Assembly (NCBI GenBank): GCA_948330435.1
Contig: CAOJBY010000004.1
Span: 1 to 64,000 of the forward strand
Direction: 5' to 3'
DNA from: an uncultured Lachnoclostridium sp.
GTDB taxonomy: Bacteria > Bacillota > Clostridia > Lachnospirales > Lachnospiraceae
Length of the DNA: 64,000 nucleotides
Each line of letters opens with the position of its first letter. The stretch's first letter is position 1. A model generated the notes under the pieces. That model saw nothing but the letters and a program-made list of their open reading frames with translations. It was not told where the DNA came from and did no database searches. Made by a program: the position numbers and the translations under genes. This document shows positions 16,572 to 25,318 of the stretch, piece by piece.

Positions 16572-17219
16572 CTATTCTCTTTCCATGCGAATCTCTTTTG
16601 CCAGAGCTACAGCCTCTTTTGTCATTTCACAGATCTTATCAAATTCTCCGGCCTTAATCATATCACCCTTTACCATCCAGCTTCCGCCGCAGGCAATGAT
16701 CTTGTCACAGCTTAAGTAGTCTTTCAGATTCTTTGCACTTACACCACCGGTAGGCATAAACCGCACCATCGTATAAGGTGCCGCCAATGCCTTAATGGTA
16801 GATACTCCGCCAAACTGCTCTGCCGGGAAAAATTTAACAACCTTTAATCCCCGCTTTACTGCCTGGGCCACCTCAGAGGGTGTGACACATCCCGGGAAAA
16901 TCGGGATCTCCCTGGACAGGCAGTAGTCTACAATCTCCGGGTCAAAGCCAGGGCTTACAATGAATTTTGCCCCCGCATTTACGGCCCGATCCACCTGCTC
17001 GATGGTCAATACTGTTCCCGCCCCTACCAGCATCTCGGGATACTCTGCCGCCATCTGACGGATGGACTCCTCTGCCGCCTCTGTGCGGAATGTAACCTCC
17101 GCACAGGGAAGCCCGCCCTCTATAAGAGCCTTTGCCAGTGGAAGAGCATCCTTGACATCATTTAATACAACTACCGGAACTACACCGAATTTTTGAAGCT
17201 GATCCTGCATCTTTTCCAT
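16572..17219 (-). CDS. eda: KDPG/KHG aldolase
   Basis: A 215-residue class I aldolase that splits 2-keto-3-deoxy-6-phosphogluconate to pyruvate and glyceraldehyde 3-phosphate. The proton-shuttle Glu region AEVTFRT and the Schiff-base Lys in VVKFFPAEQFGG are present, along with the phosphate-binding PTGGVSAKN and GGSWMVK loops. Length matches the family. It sits between the dehydratase and the KDG kinase. Confidence 0.95.
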   Translation of the reverse strand: MEKMQDQLQKFGVVPVVVLNDVKDALPLAKALIEGGLPCAEVTFRTEAAEESIRQMAAEYPEMLVGAGTVLTIEQVDRAVNAGAKFIVSPGFDPEIVDYCLSREIPIFPGCVTPSEVAQAVKRGLKVVKFFPAEQFGGVSTIKALAAPYTMVRFMPTGGVSAKNLKDYLSCDKIIACGGSWMVKGDMIKAGEFDKICEMTKEAVALAKEIRMERE

Positions 17220-17311
17220 GTGAATTTCTCCTCTGATTTATTTTATTATTTCAATTATTTCCTTATTGTGTAACCGCAGCTTGCTACGCTGCAACTTGGT
17301 ATCCCATCAGC

Positions 17312-19078
17312 TTACTGCGGGGTCTTTGACTTATCATACTCCAGGTATGCACCTTTCATAGGACTGGCAGCCAGCTCACTGAACAGCCGGAGCACACCTT
17401 TCTGATACTTGGATCCACGGGGCCTCCAGTTCTTCTTTCTCTCCTCCAGAACGGCGGCCACCTCTTCCATGGTCTTTTTCTCCCCGGCAATGCCTATGAT
17501 ATTCAGTTTCCGTTCCATCACGTCAATCTCAATCAGATCTCCCTCTTCCACCAGAGCGATGGGACCGCCGTCTACGGCTTCCGGGCTGCAGTGTCCGATT
17601 ACCGGCCCTGTAGAAGCTCCCGAGAAACGTCCGTCCGTGATCAGTGCAATGCTGCGTCCCAGTTCCTTGTCGCTGCTGATCGCTTCTGATGTATAGAACA
17701 TCTCCGGCATGCCACTTCCCTTGGGTCCCTCGTAACGGATAAATACCGCATCTCCTTTTTGCACCTGATGCTTCAATACCGCATCCAGACATTCTTCCTC
17801 ACTGTCAAATGGCCTTGCACGAAGAACCGCCTTGAACATTTCTTTTGGACATGCCGTGTGCTTAATAACCGCCCCCTCCGGAGCCAGGTTTCCTTTCAGG
17901 ATTGCGATGCTTCCGTCTGTTCCGATGGCCTTATCATAAGGACGGATAATATCCTCTCTGGTCACATTTACATGGTAGCGGCTGTTGAAATCCTCAAGCC
18001 ATTTCCCGCAGCGTTCATAGAAGCCGTTTTCTTTCAGTTCCTTTAAGTTTTCTCCAAGGGTCTTTCCTGTCACCGTCATTACATCCAGGTGTAAATGATC
18101 CTTGATCTCTTCCATAATGGCCGGCACTCCTCCGGCATAGTAGAAGACCTCTGCCGGCCAGCGTCCTGCCGGACGTACATCCAGAAGATAATGTGCTCCC
18201 CTGTGAAGTCTGTCAAAGGTGTCTCCTGTGATCTCAATTCCGAATTCATGAGCAATGGCAGGAATATGGAGCAGGCAGTTGGTGCTTCCCGAAATAGCCG
18301 CATGTACCAGAATGGCATTTTCAAAGCTGTCCATTGTCACAATATCACTGGGCCGCATACCCGGCATAGTCGCAAGCTTCACCGCCTGCTCTCCTGCCTT
18401 ATGAGCAAAATCCAAAAGATCCGGGCTGGTGGCAGGCATCAGTGCACTTCCGGGAAGTGCCAGGCCCAATGCCTCTGCCATTATCTGCATGGTGGAAGCC
18501 GTTCCGATAAAAGAGCAGGCACCACAGCTTGGACAGGCATTGCATTTTGCCCAATCAAGCTTTTCCTCGTCAATCTCGCCCCTCTGATACTTGGCACTGT
18601 ACATGCCAAGCTGCTCCAGGGTCAGCATCTCGGGTCCGGCATTCATGGTTCCTCCCGGTACAACCACCGCCGGGATATTGACACGGGCAAGCCCCATCAG
18701 ATTGGCCGGCATTCCTTTGTCACAGCTTGCAAGGTATACACCTGCGTCAAAAGGTGTTGCATTGGCATGGATCTCAATCATATTGGCAATCATCTCACGG
18801 CTGGCCAGGCTGTAGTTGATTCCGTCCGTTCCCTGACTCTCGCCGTCGCAGATATCAGTAGCAAAGTACCTTGCTCCATGTCCCCCTGCCGCTTCGACTC
18901 CTTTTCGCACCTCTTCTACCAAAACATCCAGATGTCCGCTGCCCGGATGGCTGTCTCCAAAGGTACTCTCAATCATAACCTGAACCTTTCCCAAATCCTC
19001 CGGCTTCCAGCCCGTTCCGATACGCAAGGGATCCAGTTCCGGAGCCAATTTTCTCATTTTCTGACTTACTAATTCCAT
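17312..19078 (-). CDS. IlvD/Edd-family sugar-acid dehydratase
   Basis: A 588-residue iron-sulfur dehydratase. Cluster-binding cysteines appear in ASCDKGMPANLMG and CNACPSCGACSF; DICDGESQGTDG and the C-terminal GRFSGASTGP are family signatures. The paralogous family includes dihydroxyacid dehydratase (IlvD), phosphogluconate dehydratase (Edd) and aldonate dehydratases. Since the operon has a permease, a KDG kinase and KDPG aldolase but no gluconate kinase, dehydration of unphosphorylated gluconate or a similar aldonate to KDG is most likely (inference). The last codons and stop fall in sequence that recurs at 42182-42197. Confidence 0.85.
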   Translation of the reverse strand: MELVSQKMRKLAPELDPLRIGTGWKPEDLGKVQVMIESTFGDSHPGSGHLDVLVEEVRKGVEAAGGHGARYFATDICDGESQGTDGINYSLASREMIANMIEIHANATPFDAGVYLASCDKGMPANLMGLARVNIPAVVVPGGTMNAGPEMLTLEQLGMYSAKYQRGEIDEEKLDWAKCNACPSCGACSFIGTASTMQIMAEALGLALPGSALMPATSPDLLDFAHKAGEQAVKLATMPGMRPSDIVTMDSFENAILVHAAISGSTNCLLHIPAIAHEFGIEITGDTFDRLHRGAHYLLDVRPAGRWPAEVFYYAGGVPAIMEEIKDHLHLDVMTVTGKTLGENLKELKENGFYERCGKWLEDFNSRYHVNVTREDIIRPYDKAIGTDGSIAILKGNLAPEGAVIKHTACPKEMFKAVLRARPFDSEEECLDAVLKHQVQKGDAVFIRYEGPKGSGMPEMFYTSEAISSDKELGRSIALITDGRFSGASTGPVIGHCSPEAVDGGPIALVEEGDLIEIDVMERKLNIIGIAGEKKTMEEVAAVLEERKKNWRPRGSKYQKGVLRLFSELAASPMKGAYLEYDKSKTPQ

Positions 19079-19115
19079 AGAATATCCCTCCTATTCCAGT
19101 TTTGCAAACTCTTTC

Positions 19116-19181
19116 CAGTTCCACCGGTATAGAACAATTTCTGACCGCAAAGGCATGCGTCCATAAATTGTTCTGGAACTG
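19116..19181. repeat. Intercistronic hairpin between permease and dehydratase genes
   Basis: Left parts CAGTTCCA (19116-19123) and AGAACAATTT (19131-19140) pair with the continuous right arm 19165-19181, leaving a small bulge. Such a structure inside an operon may set differential expression or mRNA processing. Confidence 0.5.
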
Positions 19182-19237
19182 TTCAGGAGTTTGCTGTTAA
19201 ATCGCCGCACGATAGCACTAAAGAGTAAAGTCACAAT

Positions 19238-20593
19238 CTACACAAAGAATGAAATAATCAGTGCCACTAAAAATCCGGTTCCGCCTACCAATGTCTCCAT
19301 AATCGTCCAGGTCTTCAGGGTGGTCTTCTCGTCCAGTCCTACCAGAGATTTCACCAGCCAGAATCCGGAATCGTTAAAGTGGGAGCATACGGTAGAGCCG
19401 CCGGCTACAGCTGCCGTCACACATGCAAGGTACATGGGAGAAAGCTCGGAGATGCCGGGCATGGCTGCGATGATGCCTGCTGCCATTGTCATGGCCACCG
19501 TTGCGGAGCCTACACAGATACGAACTAGTGCGGCTACCAGAAAAGCTACCAGCACCAGCGGAAGATTTGCGGATGCCACGGCATTGCCAATAACCTCGCC
19601 AAGCCCGGAATACTGCAGCATGTAACGAAGCACGCCGCCGCAGGCTGTCACCAGCAGAATCAGGCCTGTAGGCTCCAAAGACTTTGTCATAATTTTTTCC
19701 AGTTCCGGCAGCGTATAGCCATGCTTTGTTCCAAGCAGGAACATGGCTACCAGAGTTGCAATCAGAAGAGCCACAAAGGGCTGCCCTAAGAAGTTCAGAA
19801 CCGGTTCAACGCTGCTTAAAGCCGGTATTACACTTGCCAGAGATTTGAGCACAATCAGTACCAGGGGAATTAAAATGATGCCTACTACCGTACCAAAGCC
19901 GGGCAGCTTGGATTCGTCAAAGTCTTCCTGATTCGCCACATGCTCCGGAATTGCCACATTATATTTTTTTCCGCAGATAGAACCCCATATGGGTCCGGCC
20001 ACTATCATGGCAAAGATACCGCAGAAAACACCTATGAGGATGACCCAGCCAAGATCTACGCCCAGCATGGTGGCTACCAGTACCGGTCCGGGTGTGGGAG
20101 GAATAAACGCATGGCCTACAGCCAGGCCTGCAAGAAGCGGAATTACGTAAAACAAAGAAGATCTTTTCGTTCTTTTTGCCAGAGAAAATGCCAGAGGAAT
20201 CAGGATAATCAGTCCTGCATCAAAGAATACCGGCATCGCAATAACCAGACCTGTGATTCCCAAAGCCCAGGCAGCCTTTTGATCCCCGAACTTATTTACC
20301 ATGGTGACAGCCAGGGTCTGGGCACCGCCCGAGGCCTCCAGAATAGCACCGAACATGGAGCCAAGTCCTACCAACAATGCGATTCCCTTTAACGTGTTCC
20401 CGATACCGTCGTCCACCGCCGTAACAATGTCCGAAAAAGGCATACCTGCAACCAGACCAATGACGACCGCACCGATCAGAATGGAAAGCATTGCATGAAT
20501 CTTAAACTTGATGATCAAAAGCAAAAGCAGTGCCAGACCTATAATTGCCGCAATAATAAGTCTGGTGGGATTGAGAGTTACCGTAGCGTCCAT
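19238..20593 (-). CDS. GntP-family gluconate-type permease
   Basis: A 451-residue polytopic symporter of the GntP family. Strings of hydrophobic helices, the PVFFDAGLIILIPLAF segment, PPTPGPV in the middle, and HFNDSGFWLVKSLVG near the C-terminus are family hallmarks. It imports gluconate or a related aldonate with protons. First gene of the aldonate operon; its promoter (20670-20698) is bracketed by two operator-like palindromes. Confidence 0.92.
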   Translation of the reverse strand: MDATVTLNPTRLIIAAIIGLALLLLLIIKFKIHAMLSILIGAVVIGLVAGMPFSDIVTAVDDGIGNTLKGIALLVGLGSMFGAILEASGGAQTLAVTMVNKFGDQKAAWALGITGLVIAMPVFFDAGLIILIPLAFSLAKRTKRSSLFYVIPLLAGLAVGHAFIPPTPGPVLVATMLGVDLGWVILIGVFCGIFAMIVAGPIWGSICGKKYNVAIPEHVANQEDFDESKLPGFGTVVGIILIPLVLIVLKSLASVIPALSSVEPVLNFLGQPFVALLIATLVAMFLLGTKHGYTLPELEKIMTKSLEPTGLILLVTACGGVLRYMLQYSGLGEVIGNAVASANLPLVLVAFLVAALVRICVGSATVAMTMAAGIIAAMPGISELSPMYLACVTAAVAGGSTVCSHFNDSGFWLVKSLVGLDEKTTLKTWTIMETLVGGTGFLVALIISFFV

Positions 20594-20637
20594 AACAAAT
20601 CCTCCTTTTTTTCACCATATGGTTTGATTTTTCGTTT

Positions 20638-20659
20638 TAACATCTGACATCATATGTTA
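20638..20659. promoter_or_regulatory. GntR-type operator, downstream site
   Basis: A palindromic segment with outer arms TAACAT and ATGTTA and an internal CATCTGACATC. It lies just downstream of the gntP -10 element, where a bound repressor would block initiation. It shares ACATCTGA with the upstream site. Confidence 0.6.
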
Positions 20660-20669
20660 TCTTGAATTT

Positions 20670-20698
20670 ATTATATATTCTCCCGATTTTTTCGTCAA
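20670..20698 (-). promoter_or_regulatory. Promoter of the aldonate operon
   Basis: Minus strand: -35 TTGACG (20693-20698), 17-bp spacer, -10 TATAAT (20670-20675). It is flanked on both sides by palindromes attributed to the nearby FCD-type GntR regulator. Confidence 0.8.
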
Positions 20699-20712
20699 TA
20701 CATCTGATGTAT
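20698..20712. promoter_or_regulatory. GntR-type operator, upstream site
   Basis: ATACATCTGATGTAT, a perfect palindrome with 7-bp arms, touching the -35 element. The form fits operators of FadR-subfamily GntR proteins. Confidence 0.7.
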
Positions 20713-20734
20713 TTTTCTCTTTTTCTCTATTTTA

Positions 20735-20772
20735 AACAAAAAAAGGCGGATTCAGAATGAAAATCCACCTTA
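20735..20772 (-). terminator. Terminator of the gntR-like gene
   Basis: Minus strand: AAGGTGGATT pairs with AATCCGCCTT (one G-U pair) and is followed by a run of T. It ends the addB-addA-gntR transcript before the aldonate operon promoter. Confidence 0.75.
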
Positions 20773-20869
20773 TTTTTGTGTATATCTAACAATTCCTTAT
20801 CGACTGTCCGCCATCTGCGTTTTGCTGAAGCTTACTTATAACCTATATTTTATGCCGTTTCTCCCTGAT

Positions 20870-21574
20870 TTATACATCTTTTTCTTCCATCATCTTCATT
20901 AACATCTGACGATTATAAGTCAAATGCATAATCATAGCACACCTGGCCCCCACCGGGTCTCCTCTTAAAATGGCATTTGTTATCTCCCGGTGTGTCTCTA
21001 TGGTCTCGTCTTTCAGCCGCCGGTTGGTCAGGTTGACAAAGGTTACAATCGCAGTCTGGATAATCGGCTGCAGCAGCTCTACCACCCGGTTCTTGCTGCA
21101 TTTTGCAATACAGGTATGAAACTCAATGTCCTTTAACGTATGGTTTTTTCCGGCCATATAAAGCTGCTCCGTCTCATCACAGAGACGTTTTAGCTCTTCT
21201 TTTTCCTCCGGAAGTGCATAATCACTGGCCAGAGCCGCAATCTCCGGTTCCAGCATCAGCCGCACTTCAAAAAGCTCCAGGGCCAGCTTATATTTATCCG
21301 GAAATCTTGCAAGCCCCAGAGGATCTTCTTCAAAAGAACTTTTGCTGATGACGTAGGTACCGGAACCTCTGCGTACCTCCAGAATGCCTTTTGTCACCAG
21401 ACTTTTTATGGTTTCCCGTATGGTACTTCTGCCCACGCCGAATTTTTCCGCCAATTCATACTCATTTGGGATCTTCTCTCCGATTTCCACCGGTTCATGG
21501 AGAATATAGTTCATTAGCTCCTCCTCTACCTGAGAAGCCAGAAGCTTTTTATTCATCTTTTCAATCTGATACAT
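20870..21574 (-). CDS. FCD-domain GntR-family regulator of the aldonate operon
   Basis: A 234-residue regulator. The N-terminal winged helix contains IPNEYELAEKFGVGRSTIRETIKSL and the wing VRRGSGTYV; the C-terminal FCD domain (about 90-225) has the conserved Asp/His residues that usually bind a metal and a sugar acid (DIEFHTCIA, ETHREITNAI). The start at 21574 is chosen because the longer frame overlaps addA and an AAAGGA site lies upstream. It follows addA by 20 bp, so it may be partly co-transcribed with addBA, while its likely targets are the palindromes at 20638-20712. Confidence 0.88.
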   Translation of the reverse strand: MYQIEKMNKKLLASQVEEELMNYILHEPVEIGEKIPNEYELAEKFGVGRSTIRETIKSLVTKGILEVRRGSGTYVISKSSFEEDPLGLARFPDKYKLALELFEVRLMLEPEIAALASDYALPEEKEELKRLCDETEQLYMAGKNHTLKDIEFHTCIAKCSKNRVVELLQPIIQTAIVTFVNLTNRRLKDETIETHREITNAILRGDPVGARCAMIMHLTYNRQMLMKMMEEKDV

Positions 21575-21594
21575 AAATCTGTTCCTTTCCAGTC

Positions 21595-24500
21595 TTACCC
21601 TGCCAAGCATTTCCCAAGGCAAAAAGAGTAAATTACTTTTTCTTTCACTTTTTTCCCCGTCAGCTGCTCCAAAGCTATCTCATAGTAGTGCAACTGCTTT
21701 CCATACTTTTCAAGCAGTTCCTCCCCCCGTTCTACATAGTCCGTCTTATAATCTACTACCACGATGCCATCATCCTCATAGAAGTAGGCATCTATAATCC
21801 CTTGAACCAGTACCGGCTCCCGACTGGCGTAGCCCAAGTCCAAGTCACAGGCCGGAAGCTTTATCACAAAGGGCTGCTCCGTGTGAAGCCGTCCATGCTC
21901 CTTTGCACTCATCATACGCTTTGCCAGTTCCGTCCTGCCAAAAGCGTAGATATCATAGGGACGTACCACCTTAGCCTGCTCTTTCGTAAGCTTTCCCTCT
22001 TCCACCAGTCTGTCCATAGCTTCCCGCACCTTGTCCGAATGATACAGGCCGGAAAGGTCAACACACTCCAATACCCTGTGGTAAGCTGTACCACGGGCCG
22101 CCCCGCTGACCGGCTCCTCCGCCTGCATAAACCGTGGAATATAGGGGACGATCTCCTCCTGGGGATACAGAAGCGTATCCACGTCCTCTTCCTCCGTCTG
22201 TCCCGCCCTCTTAAGCTCAGAGACAGTGACCTTTACCCTGAGGGAGGTTCCCTCCTCATAGGGGTACACCTCCGTAAACCGTTCCTCCAATTCTTCTGCA
22301 AACACCTCGTCTCCCTGAGGTAATTCCTCAGGCCTGCGAAGCCGTTCCCTTAACTCCTCCATGGAGATCTGCTGTCCAATGGCATTTTCAAGCAAAAGCT
22401 CTGGTTGTACCTGGGACAGCACAAAACTGCTGTCTGAGGATGCCGGCAAAATCCAATCCAGGTAAGTTCCTGCCGAAGAAAGCCTGGAAAAGGGCAACGG
22501 CGTCAGAGTATGATTGTCAGCTCTCTGGCTCTGTTCCAGTTTCTCTTCCAGCTTCTTCACGCTTCCCAGAAGAATCAGCTTTTCCTTTGCCCTGCTAAAT
22601 GCCACATAGAGTACCCGAAGCTCCTCCCCCAGCATCTCCAGCTCCAATGCTTTTTGTAAAACTTTCTTAGGCAAAAGGGGAATTTTTATCCTGTGATCCG
22701 TATCTACACAGTCCACACCAAGTCCCAGATCCGGATGAATCACTACCCGGCTTCTGGTATCCTGCCGGTTAAAGCTTTTCCCAAGCCCCCCCACAATCAC
22801 TATCGGGAATTCCAGTCCCTTGCTCTTGTGAATAGTCATAATCCGCACCGCATCCTCATTTTCTCCGGTGATTCCGGCTTCTCCGAAATCCTCCTGATAG
22901 TTCTCTAGCTGCTCCATATACCGCACAAAATGGAATAATCCCCGATAACTGGTCTTCTCAAAGGAAAGTGCACGCTCTATGAGCATCCGCACATTGGCTT
23001 CCCGCTGTTCCCCTCCCGGCTGTGCCGCAAGATAATCGCCGTAGCCCGTATCCTCCAGCACATACCAGAGAAACTCATGGATGGAAAGGTACTCCGCCTT
23101 GCTTCGATAGCGGTTCAATTGCTGATAAAAGCTTTTCAGCCGCTGCCTGATTTTTTCTTCCCATTCCAGTTCTTCGTCCTGCAGGGCTCTCTGTCCCTGC
23201 TCAAGTTTTTCTTCCTGCAAGGCTCCCTGTCCCTGCCCTGTCTCTCCCTGCTCCGTCTCTTCTTCCTGCCAGAAGCTCATACATGCCCCATGGAAAGGCC
23301 TATCCGGATACCTGCTTTTTATCAGAGCCAGATCCCGGTCCGTAAATCCGCCAATCATAGATTTAAGCACCGCCGCAAGGGGAATATCCTGCCTTGGATT
23401 GTCCACCACCCGGAGAAGATTCAAAAGAGTCTGAATCTCAATGGTGGTAAAATACCCTGTCCTGGATTCCGTATGAGCCGGTATTCCCGCCTCTGTCAGC
23501 ACCCGGGCATACACATCCCCCCACCCGGTCAGGCTGCGAAGAAGAATCACAATGTCTTTGTAGGAAGCAGGGCGAAAGCACTCGTTCCCTGCATCCCATA
23601 CCTGCTGATGAGAAAGGAGTCCCTTGATCCGTTCAGCCGCAGCGTAAGCCTCCATCTCCCGCACTGTCAGATCCTTTCCCTCATCGGAAAGCTCCGGTGC
23701 ACTTCCGTTCAGTAAAAGAAGCTCCGGCTCATTCATCCCCTCCTCTGGTTCCGGCATGGAGGTTCCCGGATAGAGGGCAGCATCCTTATCATAGCAGATC
23801 CCTCCCACCCCAGGGGTCATCAGGCGGTAAAAGATCTCATTGACACCGGTAAGCACCTCCGGACGGCTCCGGAAGTTCTTATGAAGATCGATTCGAACGG
23901 CCGGTCCCTCATCCGTCTGGGGATAGGTATGGTATTTCTCCATAAACAGCTCCGGCCTTGCCAAACGGAACCGGTAAATGCTCTGCTTCACATCCCCCAC
24001 CATAAACACATTGGGTATGCCCGCTTCTCTCCTGCTCACACTGTTCAATATAATCTCCTGAATCAAATTGCTGTCCTGATACTCATCAATCATAATCTGC
24101 ACATAACGTTCTGAAAGCTCTCTTGCAGCATCCGTAACCGTCACCGCAAACTGACCCTCTTTCTCCTGCACATCCTCCACCAGAATTTCCAGTGCCAGAT
24201 GCTCCAGATCAGAGAAATCCGCCAGATTCTTATTTCTCTTTTTCTCCTGATAGCGATCCGTAAATTCTTTCACAAGAGAAATCAGAACCTCCGTAGGGGA
24301 TGCAGCCATCTTCAAAAGCTCCCATACATCCTCCAAAGGACAGGAAAAATACGTCTCCCTCAGATCCTTTAAGCTCTTTTTCATCCGGTCCCGAAGATCT
24401 TTTATCCGGGCTTTCTTCCCCTCGTCCACATTCCCATCCCGCTTGGCGGAAAGTCTCGCAAATGCCAGACCCTCAAAGGTCTCCTGATATTCCTCATACA

Positions 24501-25305
24501 TATGGCAGCCACAAAGCTCTTCCACCTGCTCCAAATCCTTTAAAAGAGCCTCCTGGTACATGTAAGGTCCGTCCACCTCGCCACAGAGATCAAGCCCGCC
24601 TTTCAGCTCCTGCCGCCATCCTGCCAGAAGCTTTCCCACATGTTCCAACAGAAATCCCATCCATTTACTCTGATTTAAGTCCTCCCTGTCAGATGCCCGG
24701 TAGATCTCCATGCATCCGTCCAGCCACCTTTTCGGATAGGGATAGCTCATGGAAAATTCGTATAGCTGCAGAATCAAATCCTCAATGCACACATCGCTTT
24801 TTCCCACCGCATAGGTTTCCACAAACCCCACAAACTCCGGGCTGTTTTCTGCATAGCGGTCTTCCAGAAGCTCTTTTAAGACCTCTCCTTTCAGAAGCTT
24901 AAGTTCCCCCTCATCCCCGATACGAAAGGACGGGTCCAGATCCAATTGATGAAAATAATTCCGAATCACATACTGGCAAAAGCTGTGGATGGTGGTAATC
25001 TGAGCATTGTGAATTAAGGTCTGCTGTTTCTCAAGATGCACACTCTCAGGCTCTTCCTTAAGCCGCTTTGTAAGGGCAAGGCCGATCCGTTCCCGCATCT
25101 CCGCCGCCGCCGCATTGGTGAAGGTTACCACCAAAAGCCGATCCACATCCACCGGTGTATCGCCCTCCCTGCTTCCACATACCAGAGACAAAATACGCTC
25201 TACCAGAACTGCTGTTTTACCTGAGCCGGCCGCTGCCGACACCAGCACATTCTTATTCCGTACATCAATGACCTTTTGTTGTTCCTCTGTCCAATTCACA
25301 CCCAT
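21595..25305 (-). CDS. addA: AddA helicase-nuclease subunit
   Basis: A 1,236-residue UvrD-like superfamily 1 helicase with a C-terminal RecB-type nuclease. Walker A AAAGSGKT is at about 24-31; motif II IDEYQDSN, MVGDVKQSIYRFR and IHKSKGLEFPIV are helicase motifs; the nuclease motif is GIIDAYFYEDDGIVVVDYKTDYV in the last 60 residues (split here only for description: GIIDAYF and VVDYKTDY). With AddB it resects double-strand breaks and recognises Chi. The ATG at 25305 (MGVNW) is chosen because GGAG lies 7 nt upstream; an ATG two codons earlier is too close. An extra charged Glu/Gln-rich insert lies around residue 700. Confidence 0.95.
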   Translation of the reverse strand: MGVNWTEEQQKVIDVRNKNVLVSAAAGSGKTAVLVERILSLVCGSREGDTPVDVDRLLVVTFTNAAAAEMRERIGLALTKRLKEEPESVHLEKQQTLIHNAQITTIHSFCQYVIRNYFHQLDLDPSFRIGDEGELKLLKGEVLKELLEDRYAENSPEFVGFVETYAVGKSDVCIEDLILQLYEFSMSYPYPKRWLDGCMEIYRASDREDLNQSKWMGFLLEHVGKLLAGWRQELKGGLDLCGEVDGPYMYQEALLKDLEQVEELCGCHMYEEYQETFEGLAFARLSAKRDGNVDEGKKARIKDLRDRMKKSLKDLRETYFSCPLEDVWELLKMAASPTEVLISLVKEFTDRYQEKKRNKNLADFSDLEHLALEILVEDVQEKEGQFAVTVTDAARELSERYVQIMIDEYQDSNLIQEIILNSVSRREAGIPNVFMVGDVKQSIYRFRLARPELFMEKYHTYPQTDEGPAVRIDLHKNFRSRPEVLTGVNEIFYRLMTPGVGGICYDKDAALYPGTSMPEPEEGMNEPELLLLNGSAPELSDEGKDLTVREMEAYAAAERIKGLLSHQQVWDAGNECFRPASYKDIVILLRSLTGWGDVYARVLTEAGIPAHTESRTGYFTTIEIQTLLNLLRVVDNPRQDIPLAAVLKSMIGGFTDRDLALIKSRYPDRPFHGACMSFWQEEETEQGETGQGQGALQEEKLEQGQRALQDEELEWEEKIRQRLKSFYQQLNRYRSKAEYLSIHEFLWYVLEDTGYGDYLAAQPGGEQREANVRMLIERALSFEKTSYRGLFHFVRYMEQLENYQEDFGEAGITGENEDAVRIMTIHKSKGLEFPIVIVGGLGKSFNRQDTRSRVVIHPDLGLGVDCVDTDHRIKIPLLPKKVLQKALELEMLGEELRVLYVAFSRAKEKLILLGSVKKLEEKLEQSQRADNHTLTPLPFSRLSSAGTYLDWILPASSDSSFVLSQVQPELLLENAIGQQISMEELRERLRRPEELPQGDEVFAEELEERFTEVYPYEEGTSLRVKVTVSELKRAGQTEEEDVDTLLYPQEEIVPYIPRFMQAEEPVSGAARGTAYHRVLECVDLSGLYHSDKVREAMDRLVEEGKLTKEQAKVVRPYDIYAFGRTELAKRMMSAKEHGRLHTEQPFVIKLPACDLDLGYASREPVLVQGIIDAYFYEDDGIVVVDYKTDYVERGEELLEKYGKQLHYYEIALEQLTGKKVKEKVIYSFCLGKCLAG

Positions 25306-25318
25306 TGCCATTCTCCAA

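Noticed and set aside
18095..19072. 325-residue plus-strand reading frame opposite the dehydratase gene
   Set aside because: It mirrors a well-supported iron-sulfur dehydratase, has Cys/His-rich random composition and no ribosome site.
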